A stretch of DNA of 64,000 bases, taken from assembly GCF_963678975.1 (NCBI RefSeq), contig NC_089277.1:24006672-24070671 (forward strand), written 5' to 3'. A program made the translations under genes and the position numbers. Origin of the DNA: Dysidea avara. Taxonomy: Eukaryota; Porifera; Demospongiae; Dictyoceratida; Dysideidae. The notes under the pieces were generated by a model that did no database searches, was not told where the DNA came from, and saw only the letters and a program-made list of their open reading frames with translations. Positions 45,257 to 57,538 of the stretch are shown here, in pieces (positions within the stretch are counted from its first letter, which is position 1; each line of letters begins with the position of its first letter).

Positions 45257-46202
45257 CAGTGTTGGGGTAACGCGTTACGTTACTTTTGTGGTAACGAAGT
45301 ACTGTAATATAACGAAATATGCTGTAAATACAGGTATAGCCAAGTTACTTTACTTGCAAATGTAACGCGCTAGGCCAATGAAACTTGATTAGCAGTTTCG
45401 CGTAATCGCCCGCATGCTTTTGATACACCCGCATGGAATTTCATTATTGGTATTTCACTGATCGAAATACTCTAATAGAGCAGTCACTTTTACTCTAATA
45501 CAGCAATCAGCTATACTCTAATGGAAAAATCACTTGTTATATGGATTAGTAACGCACTAATCGCATTATAGCTATTTAATGCAAGAGTAATCAATGTAGA
45601 TCTCACTGTTTTTTGTGCTTTTGAAAAATAATGAACATAATAAAAAATTTATAATTTTTTTTCCTTGCCATGCCCACTGCTGTCCACTGTTGGTCAGACA
45701 TGTGGTCGCATGTTGTCCGAGGACACATAATATATAATTTGTTTGTAATCATGCATGTTTTCTCATCAATTATTAATGATGGTTCTCTCTCACCGCCCGC
45801 CCGCATCAAATTTTCAAAAATCTGAGCGAGAAACTAGTAATCAAGTTTCATTGGCTTTACCTAAGTAATGAAGTTACTGTAACTAGTCTAATATTATAAC
45901 TTTAAGGCGAAGTTACTAATCTCGTTAGTAATCCACTGAGTAACACCTAGCCACTACGAAGTAACGAAGCCTACTGAATGAAGCTTATTCACCAACTTCT
46001 TGCTTATAACCGAGATTTGTACATTGTCCAACAACGCAATCATGTCACGTGATAAAGTGGCAGTTTCACACGTGACAGCTTAAGGCTGTGGACACAAAGT
46101 AATATAACATGTAATATTGTTATTATATGTAACTGTAACTAAATAGTTCAGTTGTAAATAATATATAATATGTATATTTAAAAAGTAACTGTCCCAACAC
46201 TG
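45257..46202. mobile_element. Non-autonomous hAT element (copy 2)
   Basis: Counterpart of 15306-16149 with perfect 8-bp duplications CTAGGGAT (45249-45256 and 46203-46210). Has an extra segment near 45630-45795 that copy 1 lacks. Confidence 0.88.
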
Positions 46203-46321
46203 CTAGGGATCAAAGAATAAAGAAACAAAGGAAACAAGAGAGGCCGGCTTAAATTTAGCTTAGTAGCCTGTCATGATATACAGACACTCATATAGCTAGT
46301 ATGCCCATTAGTGCAACCTCT

Positions 46322-47187
46322 TGTTTCATTAACTACATTTAATCCTTCTACTTGCAAATTTCTAATCACCATAACAAAAGTTTATTTTTGCATGGCACCT
46401 CACTGGCAGTTACAGACTGAACAACATTTGTATCTTGGAGTAAAGTTACATCACAGACTTTCATGGAAACCACATAATTTATAGATTACATCTGCAATAA
46501 GGCAAACAGAGCTGTTGGTTTTTTTGCGATGAAATCTTCAGCATTGTCCTAGCCATCTAGCATTTAAACAATTTGTCTTGAGTATTGTTCATCAATATGG
46601 GATCCACACCACCAAACCAACATAAATTAAGTAGAGATGGTACAACATAGAGCTGCTCGTTTTGTCACAGGTCAACCATGGAGACGAAATATCCTTGAAA
46701 ACTTGCAATGGCGTACACTACAAGAACGTCGCAAATCAGCTAAGACTAGTTTTAATATATAAAGTACTACATGATTTATTAATTATACCGAACTGTTACC
46801 TCCCATTTAAATCTACTGTATTATGGACCTGACACTCACACAACTTTAAACTAGTACCTTACCAACCAAGAATTGATGTATATAAATATTCCTTCCTCCC
46901 AAGAACTGTACCAGAATGGAATAGATTAGATTATGAGATTATTGAGACTGACTGTGTTGAAGAATTTAAGCAAAAATTAGCCCCTTCTATGTATATAGTT
47001 AAGTATCTTATTGTAATTGTATATATTTTTATAGTTTAGTATTGTAATTGTACATAAGTATATAATTAAGCAACTTGTCGTAATTGTACATACTTATATA
47101 GTTAAATAACTAATTGAAATTGTACACATGTAATTGCACATCAGCATTATACCCCTGGAGGGTCCTGCTGATTAACAATAAATCAAT
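46322..47187 (+). pseudogene. 5'-truncated LINE, reverse transcriptase end (copy 2)
   Basis: Counterpart of 16258-17160 with more small deletions; the second frame is broken further. Same A-rich tail ending AATAAATCAATAAA. Confidence 0.8.
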
Positions 47188-47326
47188 AAATTGCATTTAA
47201 AAGCAGATCACCTGATTTAAAGCGCACCAAAATTTTGTACGCGCGTGTGGAAGTATTTAACCCTGGATTTATTTTAAGCTCAGACTGCAGCGGACATTCG
47301 AAGAGCGAGTCGAAGAGAACAGAACA

Positions 47327-50300
47327 ATGGAAAAGTTGCGGATGATTCCGTCGGATAAAGGGCTTATTCCACCAGGAACAGTGCACGCAGGAGTGAATGT
47401 AAGAGGTATGATCTCGGTCGCGTCCCGGCGACTAGGTCAGCCATTGTACCTCGCATTGTACTGTGGTAAGGGGGTGGCACTCCAATATATCCTGTACTCT
47501 GATCTTCGTCCTCAGTCAGAGTGAAAGTCAAGCTATAATTTGCAGTCGGTCAAAGGACAAGCACAGCTTGAAAGGTGTATACCAGTACTATCGATACTTT
47601 CCTCCCTACTCTATTATTATGTACTCTTGTTTCAGATTAGCAATGTGAACGTACACTGTAAATTTACAAAAATATAGAAAAATTTAGTCAAAATGTGATT
47701 TTTAGTGAAAGTCAAAGTTTATTTTTTGTGTTTGACTGAGGATGAAGATCGGGATTGGCCCCTTGTGTGGTTAGCCGGAAAAGACACTGAGCAGACTTCA
47801 CACTGAGCGTTGGTTAATATTTGCCTGGTGCTGGCCAAGGGGACGACATCAACTGTAATTCTGTAACGTTTAGAAAATTGCAATCTGGCCAGGTGGGACC
47901 TATGAATCTGGTGAGTGGACTCTTACATACTTTGCATACTCTCTTTTCATCGATGTTACTTACGTATATACCGTATATTACCGTATTAAAGCCGGGCTCA
48001 AATACACGCAGGGGCTCAAATATACGCCGGGTACAGCTAGGGGACTGTCATAATAAACGCCTGGGCTCATTTAAATGCCGGGGTGCTAATGATATGCACT
48101 GAAAGGGGTTCTAAACTTGTGTCAGCTGCTAACTATACAGTGATGTCTCGTCACCAGTCTTGTGATGTCTTGTCTTGTTCGACTATGCCTTCTCTTCTGG
48201 TGATGGCCATAGCGTGTTTATCATGGTCATTGTCATCTTTCCGCCCAACTTCCAATGTTTCACCCAGCAGAGGAGTCCAAATGGGTTTATGTACGTGATG
48301 GGCTATGGATTTCGTATTTCGTAGGTACTTGTACTGGCACCTGTCATTCTCAACTAGTGGCTAGTAAAAAATAAATGCCCGGGTCCAAATTAATGCCAGT
48401 CTCGTTTAAACGCCCGGTCAAAAATGATTTATAGAAAATAAATGCCCGGGCTTCTATACGGTCATATACGGTAAATTGATTGAAACAGTTTACAAATACA
48501 AACTCTCAGTAATATTGCAGACTGGAATCTTGCTGTGGGATATAGCATACAGGATTTTCAAGGATCTTGGTGTTGGACCCCTTTGTTACAGCCTAGTGTG
48601 AAATTAACAACATATTGTTTTCTATTGAAAATTTAACACAATCATCATGCATGTTGACCTCATCCTCTGTCCCTGCCTCAACTTTATTTACTCTTTGAAC
48701 CTGGCTGGCACCATCATGACCTAATCATAGGTTACGTACTGTATACCTTAAAATTCTTGAGGTGCAAAATTTTTGTAAATCACCTTTTAGCTACGAAAAT
48801 TTTCTTCCGGATTTGCAAATGATAACTGCCTAGCTACAATAGTTTCCCTCGAATCTTGCCATAGTCGCTAGTCTACAAAAGTTTTCTAGCTCAAAACTTT
48901 ACGTATACTATAAACTACTTGAGTAACAGGGATGTGCTCTGGAATTCCCTTCTGAAATTTTGGCCTTCATAATGAAAAAAAAAGGGTATAACTAACTTGG
49001 AATACTATAAACTACTTGAGTAACAGGGATGTGTTCTGGAATTCCCTTCTGAAATTTTGGCCTTCATAATGAAAAAAAAAGGGTATAACTAACTTGGAAT
49101 TTTAAATAATGATGTAGTACAGTAGCTGAACAGTTTTCCTTTTCAGTTGGAGAATTTGTATTATGTATTTGGATCACTATAATACCAGACCAGCCACAAC
49201 CATATGATTTAGTTATGTTAGCTATGACATAATGGGAACCAAGCAAGAAAGCCAGTATGCCACACTGTGTATATAATGACAGGTGTGATTTTTACACATG
49301 CATAGCTCCATGGCTCCTCTGCACCCCATTATAGCTGTTGGGTAGACCACACTGAAAATTTGATTAAATTTGCACTAGCCATTTGTGAGATACATAGGCA
49401 TTGAAAATTTTGATTTTTCTCTTTATTATTTACTCATTAGGGGTCTAGATTTTTTTATGAACACTTTACAAAAATTGCTAACATGTAACTAAATTGCCTT
49501 GAACTTTAGTGCAAATAGAGAGGGTATAAAGGTGAATTCACATACTGTAGAAAGTTGGCTATGAATCTGTTAAGTATACAGTACATGATGTTATGAACAT
49601 TAATTCTTGCAAAAAAAGATAAAGACTTTTGTCATGGCTACAGGGTAAACCACGTAAGGTTGAAATTTGGTGTGTTCATTGTAGCAGTGACTTTTGATGG
49701 CTTGAAAAACAGTGGGGTTTTAGCAACACTGTTACAGAGTTACAAAGCAAAAATCAAACAAGTGTAAGATCGCATGGTCGAGATAGTCAGTCAGTAAAAG
49801 AATCCACTAAATTATTCGTAGCAACTTTTTGGAAGTGTTTCAGGTTGTACTGAAGACACTTTTGGGCTTGGTTATTCCTAACCAATACTGCCAAGGTGCC
49901 ATGGTGGTATTGCGGGACTGATTTTAGGGTCATATATTTTTGGCCAAACCTTAATCATGATCCCTTATGTATAGTATACTATTGTACTGTATGATTACTG
50001 ATCATTTATCTTAGAATGTAGTTTAGTAACTATCAATAGTCGAAACGTAGCAATTACTAGCCTAGCCTACAAAACAAAACACACAACTTAATGCATGCTC
50101 CGTGTTGCTCAATTTGTATCTTTGAGCATCAAAACCGTATTCCCATGATATTGCCTTGGGTTAATCCCTAGTTAACACCTTTGAATGATGCTTAAGTGCA
50201 TATTACACATGTGCATGTTACAGTACATATATGCCACAGTGGTAAACAATATGTCCATTATATTAGGTGAGACCCTCTACATTGGTCAGTATGCACCTCA

Positions 50301-51519
50301 CCATCCTTTTAATAATGAATATCCTTTTGGAATTATCACACCTTCACAAGAAATGATAGTATACTGTGACTACAGTAACACAAGTGACAAGGAGTTATCA
50401 CTGAAGCTTTGTGTAAGGTATGAAGCTTTGGCTGGCAAAGACTCTGTGGTGTTGTATTGGAAGCCATGTGATGAATATTTTCTAAAAGCTCCAAAGTACT
50501 TCCCAGAAGATATTGTGTTTTCAAACAAAACTCGTAAATCACTTCTCTATTTTGTTGCTCAGATTGATCCCAATATTATCACAGAGAGCAAAGTAGTAGG
50601 AAAATATAACAAAAGTAAATTTCCAGCAGATTTTTATGGCCCACTTGTTGGAGTCGGACATGCTTGGTATGTTGAAGGCACTTGTGAGCAAGGTCACCGC
50701 ACACCTATCACCTCTTTTAATGCTTATGTACCTTATGATGGAAAGATATATGAAGTGTCCAAATTTTCATTTCTCTGCTCACGTCAATTGCCCAGGTTAA
50801 GTCATATTACACATCCAAGAGATGAGTGGGTAAAAATCTTTAGCCATGATCTTCCACCTAATGCATTTCCTGCTGGAATTGCCCCTAACGGAGAAGTTAT
50901 ATATGTCGGTAGAGCAGAGCGCCTCAATGATGAGCCCGATGCTGATAAACTTGATCCTTATAATGAGATTCCTGGACATGTGACACCTTCATATATGCAT
51001 CTTCATATTACATGGAAATTTCTTGAACATATTTATGACAGCAATGATGGGTTTGAAATGTTAGTTGAGGAGACTCAAGATTTGCTTGAATGGGTCGTAT
51101 GCTCTCTTGGAAGGGTGCCCCGAAATGCTGTAATTGCTGGCGTTGGAAAATTTACAGGTTTTTATATTACGTACTACATTGGGCGTACAGTAACTGGCAG
51201 TGACCTATCAGTTGGGAAGACCTTCAGTGGTGCTCCTATTAAACTACCAGATAGTAGGGTTTACAACACACAATTGGTAGGAAAGATTGATAGGCTTTAT
51301 GGCAATAGTTTGTGTGTTGCATGGAATGGCGATGAGTACTTATACAACAAATTTGAAGTGTTAGTGTTGAAAAAGAAGTTTTCACCAAAAAACCTGCAAC
51401 GTCTTTGTCGTAATGCCATCATCATTCTCACAAGGGGTATGCCTCACATAGTCAACCAGTTGGATCTTCCTGCACAGCTAAAAGAGTTCTGTAAAGTGAC
51501 TGGTAACAAAGTAGATTAA
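47327..51519 (+). CDS. DM9-repeat protein with C-terminal SOCS box (copy 2), two exons
   Basis: Exons 47327-47405 and 50267-51519, same splice sites and length (443 residues) as the copy at 17274. By direct reading exon 2 differs from copy 1 at about 25 of 1,253 bases: roughly 17 change the residue and 8 are silent. Changes include Asp to Tyr and Cys to Tyr in the second DM9 repeat (FTGFYITYYIGR), Gly to Cys at the start of that repeat, and Cys to Arg inside the Elongin box, giving LQRLCRNAI, which is nearer to the usual SOCS-box consensus. Exon 1 encodes the same residues as copy 1 with one silent change seen. No frame lesion, so both copies appear able to make protein. The role is inferred as for copy 1. 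Confidence 0.8.
47971..48471. mobile_element. TA-flanked MITE (copy 2)
   Basis: Counterpart of 18241-18741, same length and TA flanks, ends CCGTATATTACCGTATTAAA and TATACGGTCATATACGG. Confidence 0.8.
48920..49113 (+). repeat. 97-bp tandem duplication, copy 2 only
   Basis: A unit starting near GAGTAACAGGGATGTG and containing AATGAAAAAAAAAGGGTATA appears twice; copy 1 has it once near 19190-19285. Confidence 0.8.
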
Positions 51520-51706
51520 TTCTTCACACAAGTTTACTACTATAGGCAAGTCAGTATAAGAATGCTTTGATTATATTACAGATTTCTGAACATATGCATA
51601 TTGTGTCAATGTCCTAGTAAATTCCATTATACTTTTATTTTTGTACTTGTACATGTGCAGTGATGTTTACTAGAATTTTGCAACAAAGGTAATGGTGATT
51701 ACCATA

Positions 51707-51893
51707 TGTGTCAGTCTGGGCCTGTGAAACCTGGGAATGTGGGGTACACAATATTTGTGTTTATGCTTCAGCCATCATTGTGCAATATAATTGCGAGTTA
51801 TACAATGCAAATGATTATTGTATTCCACTACTGATATGATCTCAGTGTAGTTTGTGCCCACATGTCCTGTTTTCGCACTCAGGCCCAATCACA
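51707..51893. mobile_element. Foldback MITE, GTGACC-related (copy 2)
   Basis: Counterpart of 21907-22093 with the same complementary ends. Confidence 0.55.
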
Positions 51894-52390
51894 AACTTAT
51901 ACATGTAATTGCTGGACAGCATGGTGCACGTACATGTTATCTATCAACAATAACTAAAATATCAACTTGTCAAACAATTGGCATGTAGCCAAGCCACAAT
52001 ATTAGTTTTTAATTTATGTAATAATGTAAAGCTGCAACTGAACCTTTAATGCTCCTAATTAGTAGCGTGTATCAAAGAAGTGGCAATAAAAATGTGAAAT
52101 TTCATCATCTTTGCTTATACATTGCTTATTACAACCAGTGAATGAGGAGATCAATATTAAGGCCTATAAGCTACATGCAAGGAACCAGAATCTTGACACT
52201 AATACTCTGGGTTGACTTTCATGTATAAGAACTGCATTTGGATCATCAATTTCTTGAACCTTAGGTGAGTGACAGGTGAGTATACACTCACTAAGAGATT
52301 TGTGGACACCAGCAACCAACAAATCACATGCATGCATACATTTGCACCACAGGAATATTAAGTTAAGTTGCCTGAAGTATACAGTAGCTA
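51894..52390. other. Spacer largely absent from copy 1
   Basis: From about 52000 this sequence has no match in copy 1, where the two flanks of the 52000-53770 region are joined near 22195-22260. No gene seen. Confidence 0.4.
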
Positions 52391-53296
52391 CCGTATAGAG
52401 GGAAATTTTGATGGAGGGAAAATTTGACGAATTGCTTTCCTGATGATCTTTGGCGGAATAAAATTTGACGAATTATCCGGGTTTCGCGCGCCCTTCCTAC
52501 AGTTAGGGTCCGCAATCCAAAAAATCAACTTCTACAAATCAATACCCTACCATCTTTTTTAATCCCCCTACCATTGTGGGATGTTCATTGTAGTATCCCA
52601 TTGCTTGATCCACCATGAAACCGGAGGCACGATTGTTGTCTTCACAGAAATATCATTTTCAGTATCTCACAAGATGCAAGATTTATTTTTAAAATTTCGT
52701 GCCCCACACAAAGGAACGGATGAAACTTGTTACTTAGCTAAATCGTATCCAGAGTTGTTGTAGTTGAAAACTACGCACAGAAATAAGTAATTGGAAGCCT
52801 ATTGCTGGTCCGGATTGCCTGATAACTCTTTGTACAAGTTCTTAAACCTCCGCACACTAGGTTCTGTTAATTTTAGCTTCGGATACTTTTCGGCATAGTA
52901 ACGTAAGGATACCGTTGTGTTGTGTTCCGCTGCCCTCTTGCCAATTTCATATCTCTGGGCAGGTGTCAGGATTTGATACGGTCCTCTTTTACCTCCACTG
53001 GCCGAGCCTCCGCTGTCACGTGCCTGTACTTTCTTAACTTCAGTGTTAGCAAGTTCAATAGCCTTCACTGGCACAGACTTGCTCAACGGACCCAATTGGT
53101 TCAGGTAGTCCCTCATCGCGTTTCACCGGTTCAGAAGAGACACGCTTAAAATACTTCCATATCGACATCACCACGCGCCTTTCTTAAAATATCACGTGCA
53201 GGACTTTACAAATTTTGGCTGAGGAAAATTTGGCGAATTTTTGCATTCGTCAAATTCGTCAAATTTAAACCGGCGTCAAATTTTCACTCTATACGG
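52391..53296. mobile_element. TA-flanked DNA transposon remnant with small ORF, copy 2 only
   Basis: A 906-bp element, ends CCGTATAGAGGGAAATTTTG and a near complement (CAAATTTTCACTCTATACGG), TA on both sides. Subterminal TTTGACGAATT words occur at both ends. It encloses a 105-codon frame on the minus strand. TA targeting again suggests the Tc1/mariner/pogo group; the internal part is too short for a full transposase. Confidence 0.8.
52799..53116 (-). CDS. Small transposon-borne protein, possible N-terminal DNA-binding part of a transposase
   Basis: 105 residues from an ATG at 53116. The C-terminal half, YQILTPAQRYEIGKRAAEHN to EPSVRRFKNLYKEL, has the look of a helix-turn-helix as found at the start of pogo-type transposases; the N-terminal half is Ser/Gly/Lys-rich. 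No catalytic DDE part follows, so it is a truncated transposase or a captured DNA-binding domain. The frame ends cleanly in a stop. Confidence 0.5.
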   Translation of the reverse strand: MRDYLNQLGPLSKSVPVKAIELANTEVKKVQARDSGGSASGGKRGPYQILTPAQRYEIGKRAAEHNTTVSLRYYAEKYPKLKLTEPSVRRFKNLYKELSGNPDQQ

Positions 53297-53563
53297 TACT
53301 CATACATGTGTTAAAGTGTTTGTGATACAGTAGAATTCTAAATCTTGATCAGCTTTGCTTTGCCTCAGTTTCTGTAGTATCATTTAACACCTCCTCTTAG
53401 CTACTTCTAAGATGTTTGTGCATTCCATGCCAGTTTCTATTATGACAGCCATAGAAAAATAATGGCATTGTCACGGCTGGTGTGCATGCATGTGACTGTC
53501 TGATTGCCAGTGATTGGTAGTTAATTAACCTCTTATTAGTGCCACCCTAAGGTTCTTATATAT

Positions 53564-53800
53564 GTGACCTGGTCTGCAAAGAGGGGTCTTATAACCTATT
53601 CAATTGCATGTACTTGGCAACCTGTAACTTGACTTGTTAATGTGGTATCACCCTGAAATTTAGTTCCTGTATACCCCAAACATAGCACTATGAAGGTGAT
53701 ACTGTAGGTTGAAAGCATGAGGAGTTATGATTAGTCAAACTTGACGGTTTGGAAAGGCTATATAAGTTAGCCTATAAGACCCCTTTTTGCAGATCGGTTA
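53564..53800. mobile_element. Foldback MITE, GTGACC family (copy 2)
   Basis: Left end GTGACCTGGTCTGCAAAGAG plus GGGTCTTATA; right end CTATAAGACCCCTTTTTGCA plus GATCGGTTA. Copy 1 retains only the right end near 22250-22275. Confidence 0.65.
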
Positions 53801-54649
53801 GCCAGCTAGCCATAAAGAGCACCTGACAGCAAAGTAATCTCTGCATTAGATACAATTGTTGCATTGGAGACTGTCCCTATAAGCAAATCACAGTATTTTA
53901 ACCAGCTGCACGTTTCCACCAGCAGTTGTTCACAACTAATTTAACACTCATACTGAGTAAGAAATGGGTGAAAGGCAGTAAAAGTGAACCAAAATACTGC
54001 CTTTTTCAAGCCATTATAATAATCATGCATGATTATACAACAGCATCTTAAATGGAGTTATAAACAAAGTTAATGGTGTAGTGGCTCGCGTAAGTTCACA
54101 TGGCAGGTGTGTGAACTAATCAACCATATGCGCATGCGTAAATAGCAATAGCACGAAGATAACTACTGGCTGGTCAGAGTGCTTAACTGCCAGAAGTATA
54201 ATTATAAGCATTAATGGAAAATTAAGAGTCTTGGTGCAGCTAGCATCATATCAAGCATTTAAAACAAAAACTATTTGTAAGAATTTTTTCCCATGAAATT
54301 CCTAATCATAGAGCTTCTCACTTATAATTTAAAATTGATAAGTAGATAAACACTTAAATGAATGCTATTAGAGTACACTTGACTGCTCTATTAGAGTATC
54401 TCAAACTTCCAAAACAATTCTCTGATCAGTATTATTATTTGTGCTCTACAATTTGCAAGATGGCATGACCTTTCTTCCATTCCAGAGTATAGCTAAACAT
54501 ATACATGTACATGCATTGTAGCATACCGAGACACGTGTACAGTACTGGTATATAAAGCAAATGTAAATGTCTAACATTGGCAACATAATTAGGCTGATGT
54601 CCCTCCTAAATCCTTCCTAATGTAGGTTCTCTAAATTGTTGTGCTATAC

Positions 54650-55247
54650 TAGATTGGATGCAATTTTTTACTTTTGATTAGTGTGTTTCTGTTCTTAAAT
54701 GTTTAATGCCATATTGTTGTTTACTAAACCACTATTGAGATTCAAAATTATTCATCAATTTATACCATTAATAGATGCTTTGTATAAGGACCACTGAAAT
54801 GACAATATTATTTCTGCATTGGAATACAGCTATTGATCAGAAATGTGACCATGTTACTTTCTATTTCGGGAACAATTAAGTCTCACATACATGTACTAGT
54901 TGCATTATTAGATACCTCCGGCCACAATTCATGGTTACATCCAAGAGCAAGTCAATGTTCAGGAATCATTAACTGTTGTACAACTTTGACATGCGTTACT
55001 CATGGAACATAATGTGATGGTTGGTCTGTCATTTTTTCACTGTTTGATCATTTGAGTTTATCATGCGTTTGTTTGCCTTCATGATCATCCATTGTAGTAA
55101 TTCTGCAAAATTTGTGTGAAATTGTACATTGGTAAAATGCTACAACAGGATTCAAGGAATAGTTAAACTTTTCTATAGACTAAGAGTTTTCAAAAGTTGA
55201 GTACAATGTTGCTAACTTTAAAGAACCATTGATTGGGAAAGATTACC
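54650..55247 (+). pseudogene. Decayed 3' fragment of the beta-helix membrane protein (copy 2)
   Basis: Counterpart of 23150-23740 with the same frame damage plus a few private changes. Confidence 0.8.
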
Positions 55248-55439
55248 TAATCTGAGTTATCGTTGATTACTTTTGCTACCTGATGGATTTATTGTTGCGC
55301 AAACTAGACACATATGATTTTGTATAAATTATGTTGTACTTAATGCATGTACATTATACACACATTATCATTAAACAGTACAATGAGTCTTATAATTATT
55401 ATGATTATAATTATATCACTTCTGAGTCAGTATTGATCT

Positions 55440-56130
55440 TCTACATTCAGACTCAAAGCTATTTCATCCTGTCTGTTACACAAAGTCATCTATCTTCCAT
55501 GTCATTAGCACAGTCCTTATATAAGGCAGCCAAAGTCCAGCTAATGAATGCTGTTGAGAAACTCACCTCAATCATCTCAGTGTATGGTGTAAATTATAGA
55601 TTCAGCAAGGTTGGAGTCTTCTTGCAGAACATGGAACAAGCTCCTAGGTGGGTTTCACTCTGGGCAGCTTTCCTTTCTGTTTAAGGCTTCCTCTGACATA
55701 TTGCCCACTGCAGTTAACCTGTGCACGTTGCAAAACACATACAGTGTAATACAAAGTGTACCTTGTGTGACTACAATTGGTAACTACAGCCCATATTCTG
55801 GGTGGCTGGCCAGTGGCACTATCTTAACAGAGAGGTATACTCATTGTCATAATCAAGTATTGCACATTTTGGCCTTGAAATTGACAACTGTTTCTGCTAA
55901 TTGCAGTGTCTATGCTGACAAGGGACTCCGCTTTAATCAGGAAACCATACCTTTGACTGTACATGCGCTGGTCACATCTTATATATCACCCTGACATTGT
56001 ATACCTACAATTCCATTTCTCGATCCATATGCATGCATTGATGGGTGTATTTTAGAGTTAACCTGTCCTCTTGACCAAAGACAACATATTGAATCTGCAT
56101 GTTGTCAAAAGCAACAAAATCCAGAATAAT
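55440..56130 (+). pseudogene. Retroelement relic with endonuclease-like motifs (copy 2)
   Basis: Counterpart of 23955-24690. SSDILPTAVNLCTLQ reads clearly here, followed in other frames by LTERYTHCHNQVLHILA and the PDIV and ELTCPLDQ pieces. A stop falls after AAFLSV where copy 1 reads on. Confidence 0.6.
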
Positions 56131-57538
56131 ATAATTTACAACTGCTTGCTGAGTTGGATTGTTTAAACATCTCTAACTACTACACAATTGTGGAAGTCAG
56201 TGTTTTTGGGTCACTACCAACCAGTTTCGTGATCAATCAAAGGAAATAATTTCTTTCATCCAACAGGATGTTAGTGGCCTATTAAATGAAATGGCCAGAA
56301 CATCAATCTCTGCATCTCAGAGAATCTTTTTTTCAGTAGAGAATGGACCGTCATCCCTGAGACCCTGACTTATAGTGTTTTTGTACGTACAGTTCTTTGT
56401 TTGTTGTTATGTATAGCTATATAGTCCTTACCATGCCCACAATGGATCTACTGTGTGGATCTGATAAGTGGTTCATGTTTGTTTGAGGATTCCCATACTA
56501 TTTGTTTACTGTTGATTTTTTTGTACACTTTCATCATAATCATGATGGTTTTCTCTCTTATATTGTTACGTAAATGGATGTTTAATTTCAATCCATATTT
56601 TCCTGCTGCCCATCAATCAGGACACTCATGTGCACGTACTGCCACGTGCAATGCAGTGCCCAAACACTCCCAAGGAAGTATAATAGTGTGTACAAAGTTC
56701 TTTAAAGTAGCTATAAGAGCAATAAACAAACCAGTAGACAAAACGTTCTCTTGACAGGATATCTGTTGAAATGTTTCTTATGCATCATGTGTGTATGTGC
56801 AATACTCCACCTCAGCAAATACCAATGTTTATTTATTTCTTGGTCTAGAAATATACAATCATAAAGATAAGAAAAGTGTCAAGGCCTCCTTCTCATGTAT
56901 GCAATGGTTATTAAATGCCTGAGCAAAAAATGCAAGTTATGGGGTGCTCAACCTTTTCTGCATACGCACAGCATCTATCTACGTAATCATGAAAACTACA
57001 CTACAGATACACCTTAGTCTCTACTTGATAACTGCACAATCCCTTCTCCAAAATTAAACTGACCTGGCAGAGAATGTAATCAACAGACTAGGCTAGGTAA
57101 CCAGGTCATCTTAAACAGACAGTGGTGATAGTAAAGAATACATGCATACTTAAATATGCTGCTTACTTTTAACATGCAAACACCCTTTTGTTACAAACAT
57201 TGTACATCAACTATTCTTGTTTAGTACTCCATATCCTGCAATATCAAGTATATATGCTCCACATTAGAATATAAAATGAAGCCTGGATACTTGGTCAATT
57301 TTGGGGAGTTGGCAAGACCAGACACATATACATTAATACATATCTTTGCACAGCCTTAAACACAGTCACCATCTTTACATTAACATATTCTTCCTCAGGC
57401 ACATGATATATGGACCTCCCCCAGTAAGGTATATACAGTGGACATGCCCTATAGCCAGCTATTCTTGTGTAGATTTATATAATGCATTATAATAAAATAT
57501 TAATGAATTTTCATAAAATATAATAAAAAACTATTTGC
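56131..57538. other. Intergenic, no gene seen
   Basis: Matches 24691-26060. No motif-bearing frame and no clear repeat. Confidence 0.4.

Larger units (their letters stand above)
47406..50266 (+). other. Intron of the DM9-SOCS gene (copy 2)
   Basis: Same GT/AG borders as copy 1. It contains the TA-flanked MITE (47971-48471) and a 97-bp tandem duplication (about 48920-49113). Otherwise AT-rich with nothing else recognised. Confidence 0.55.
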
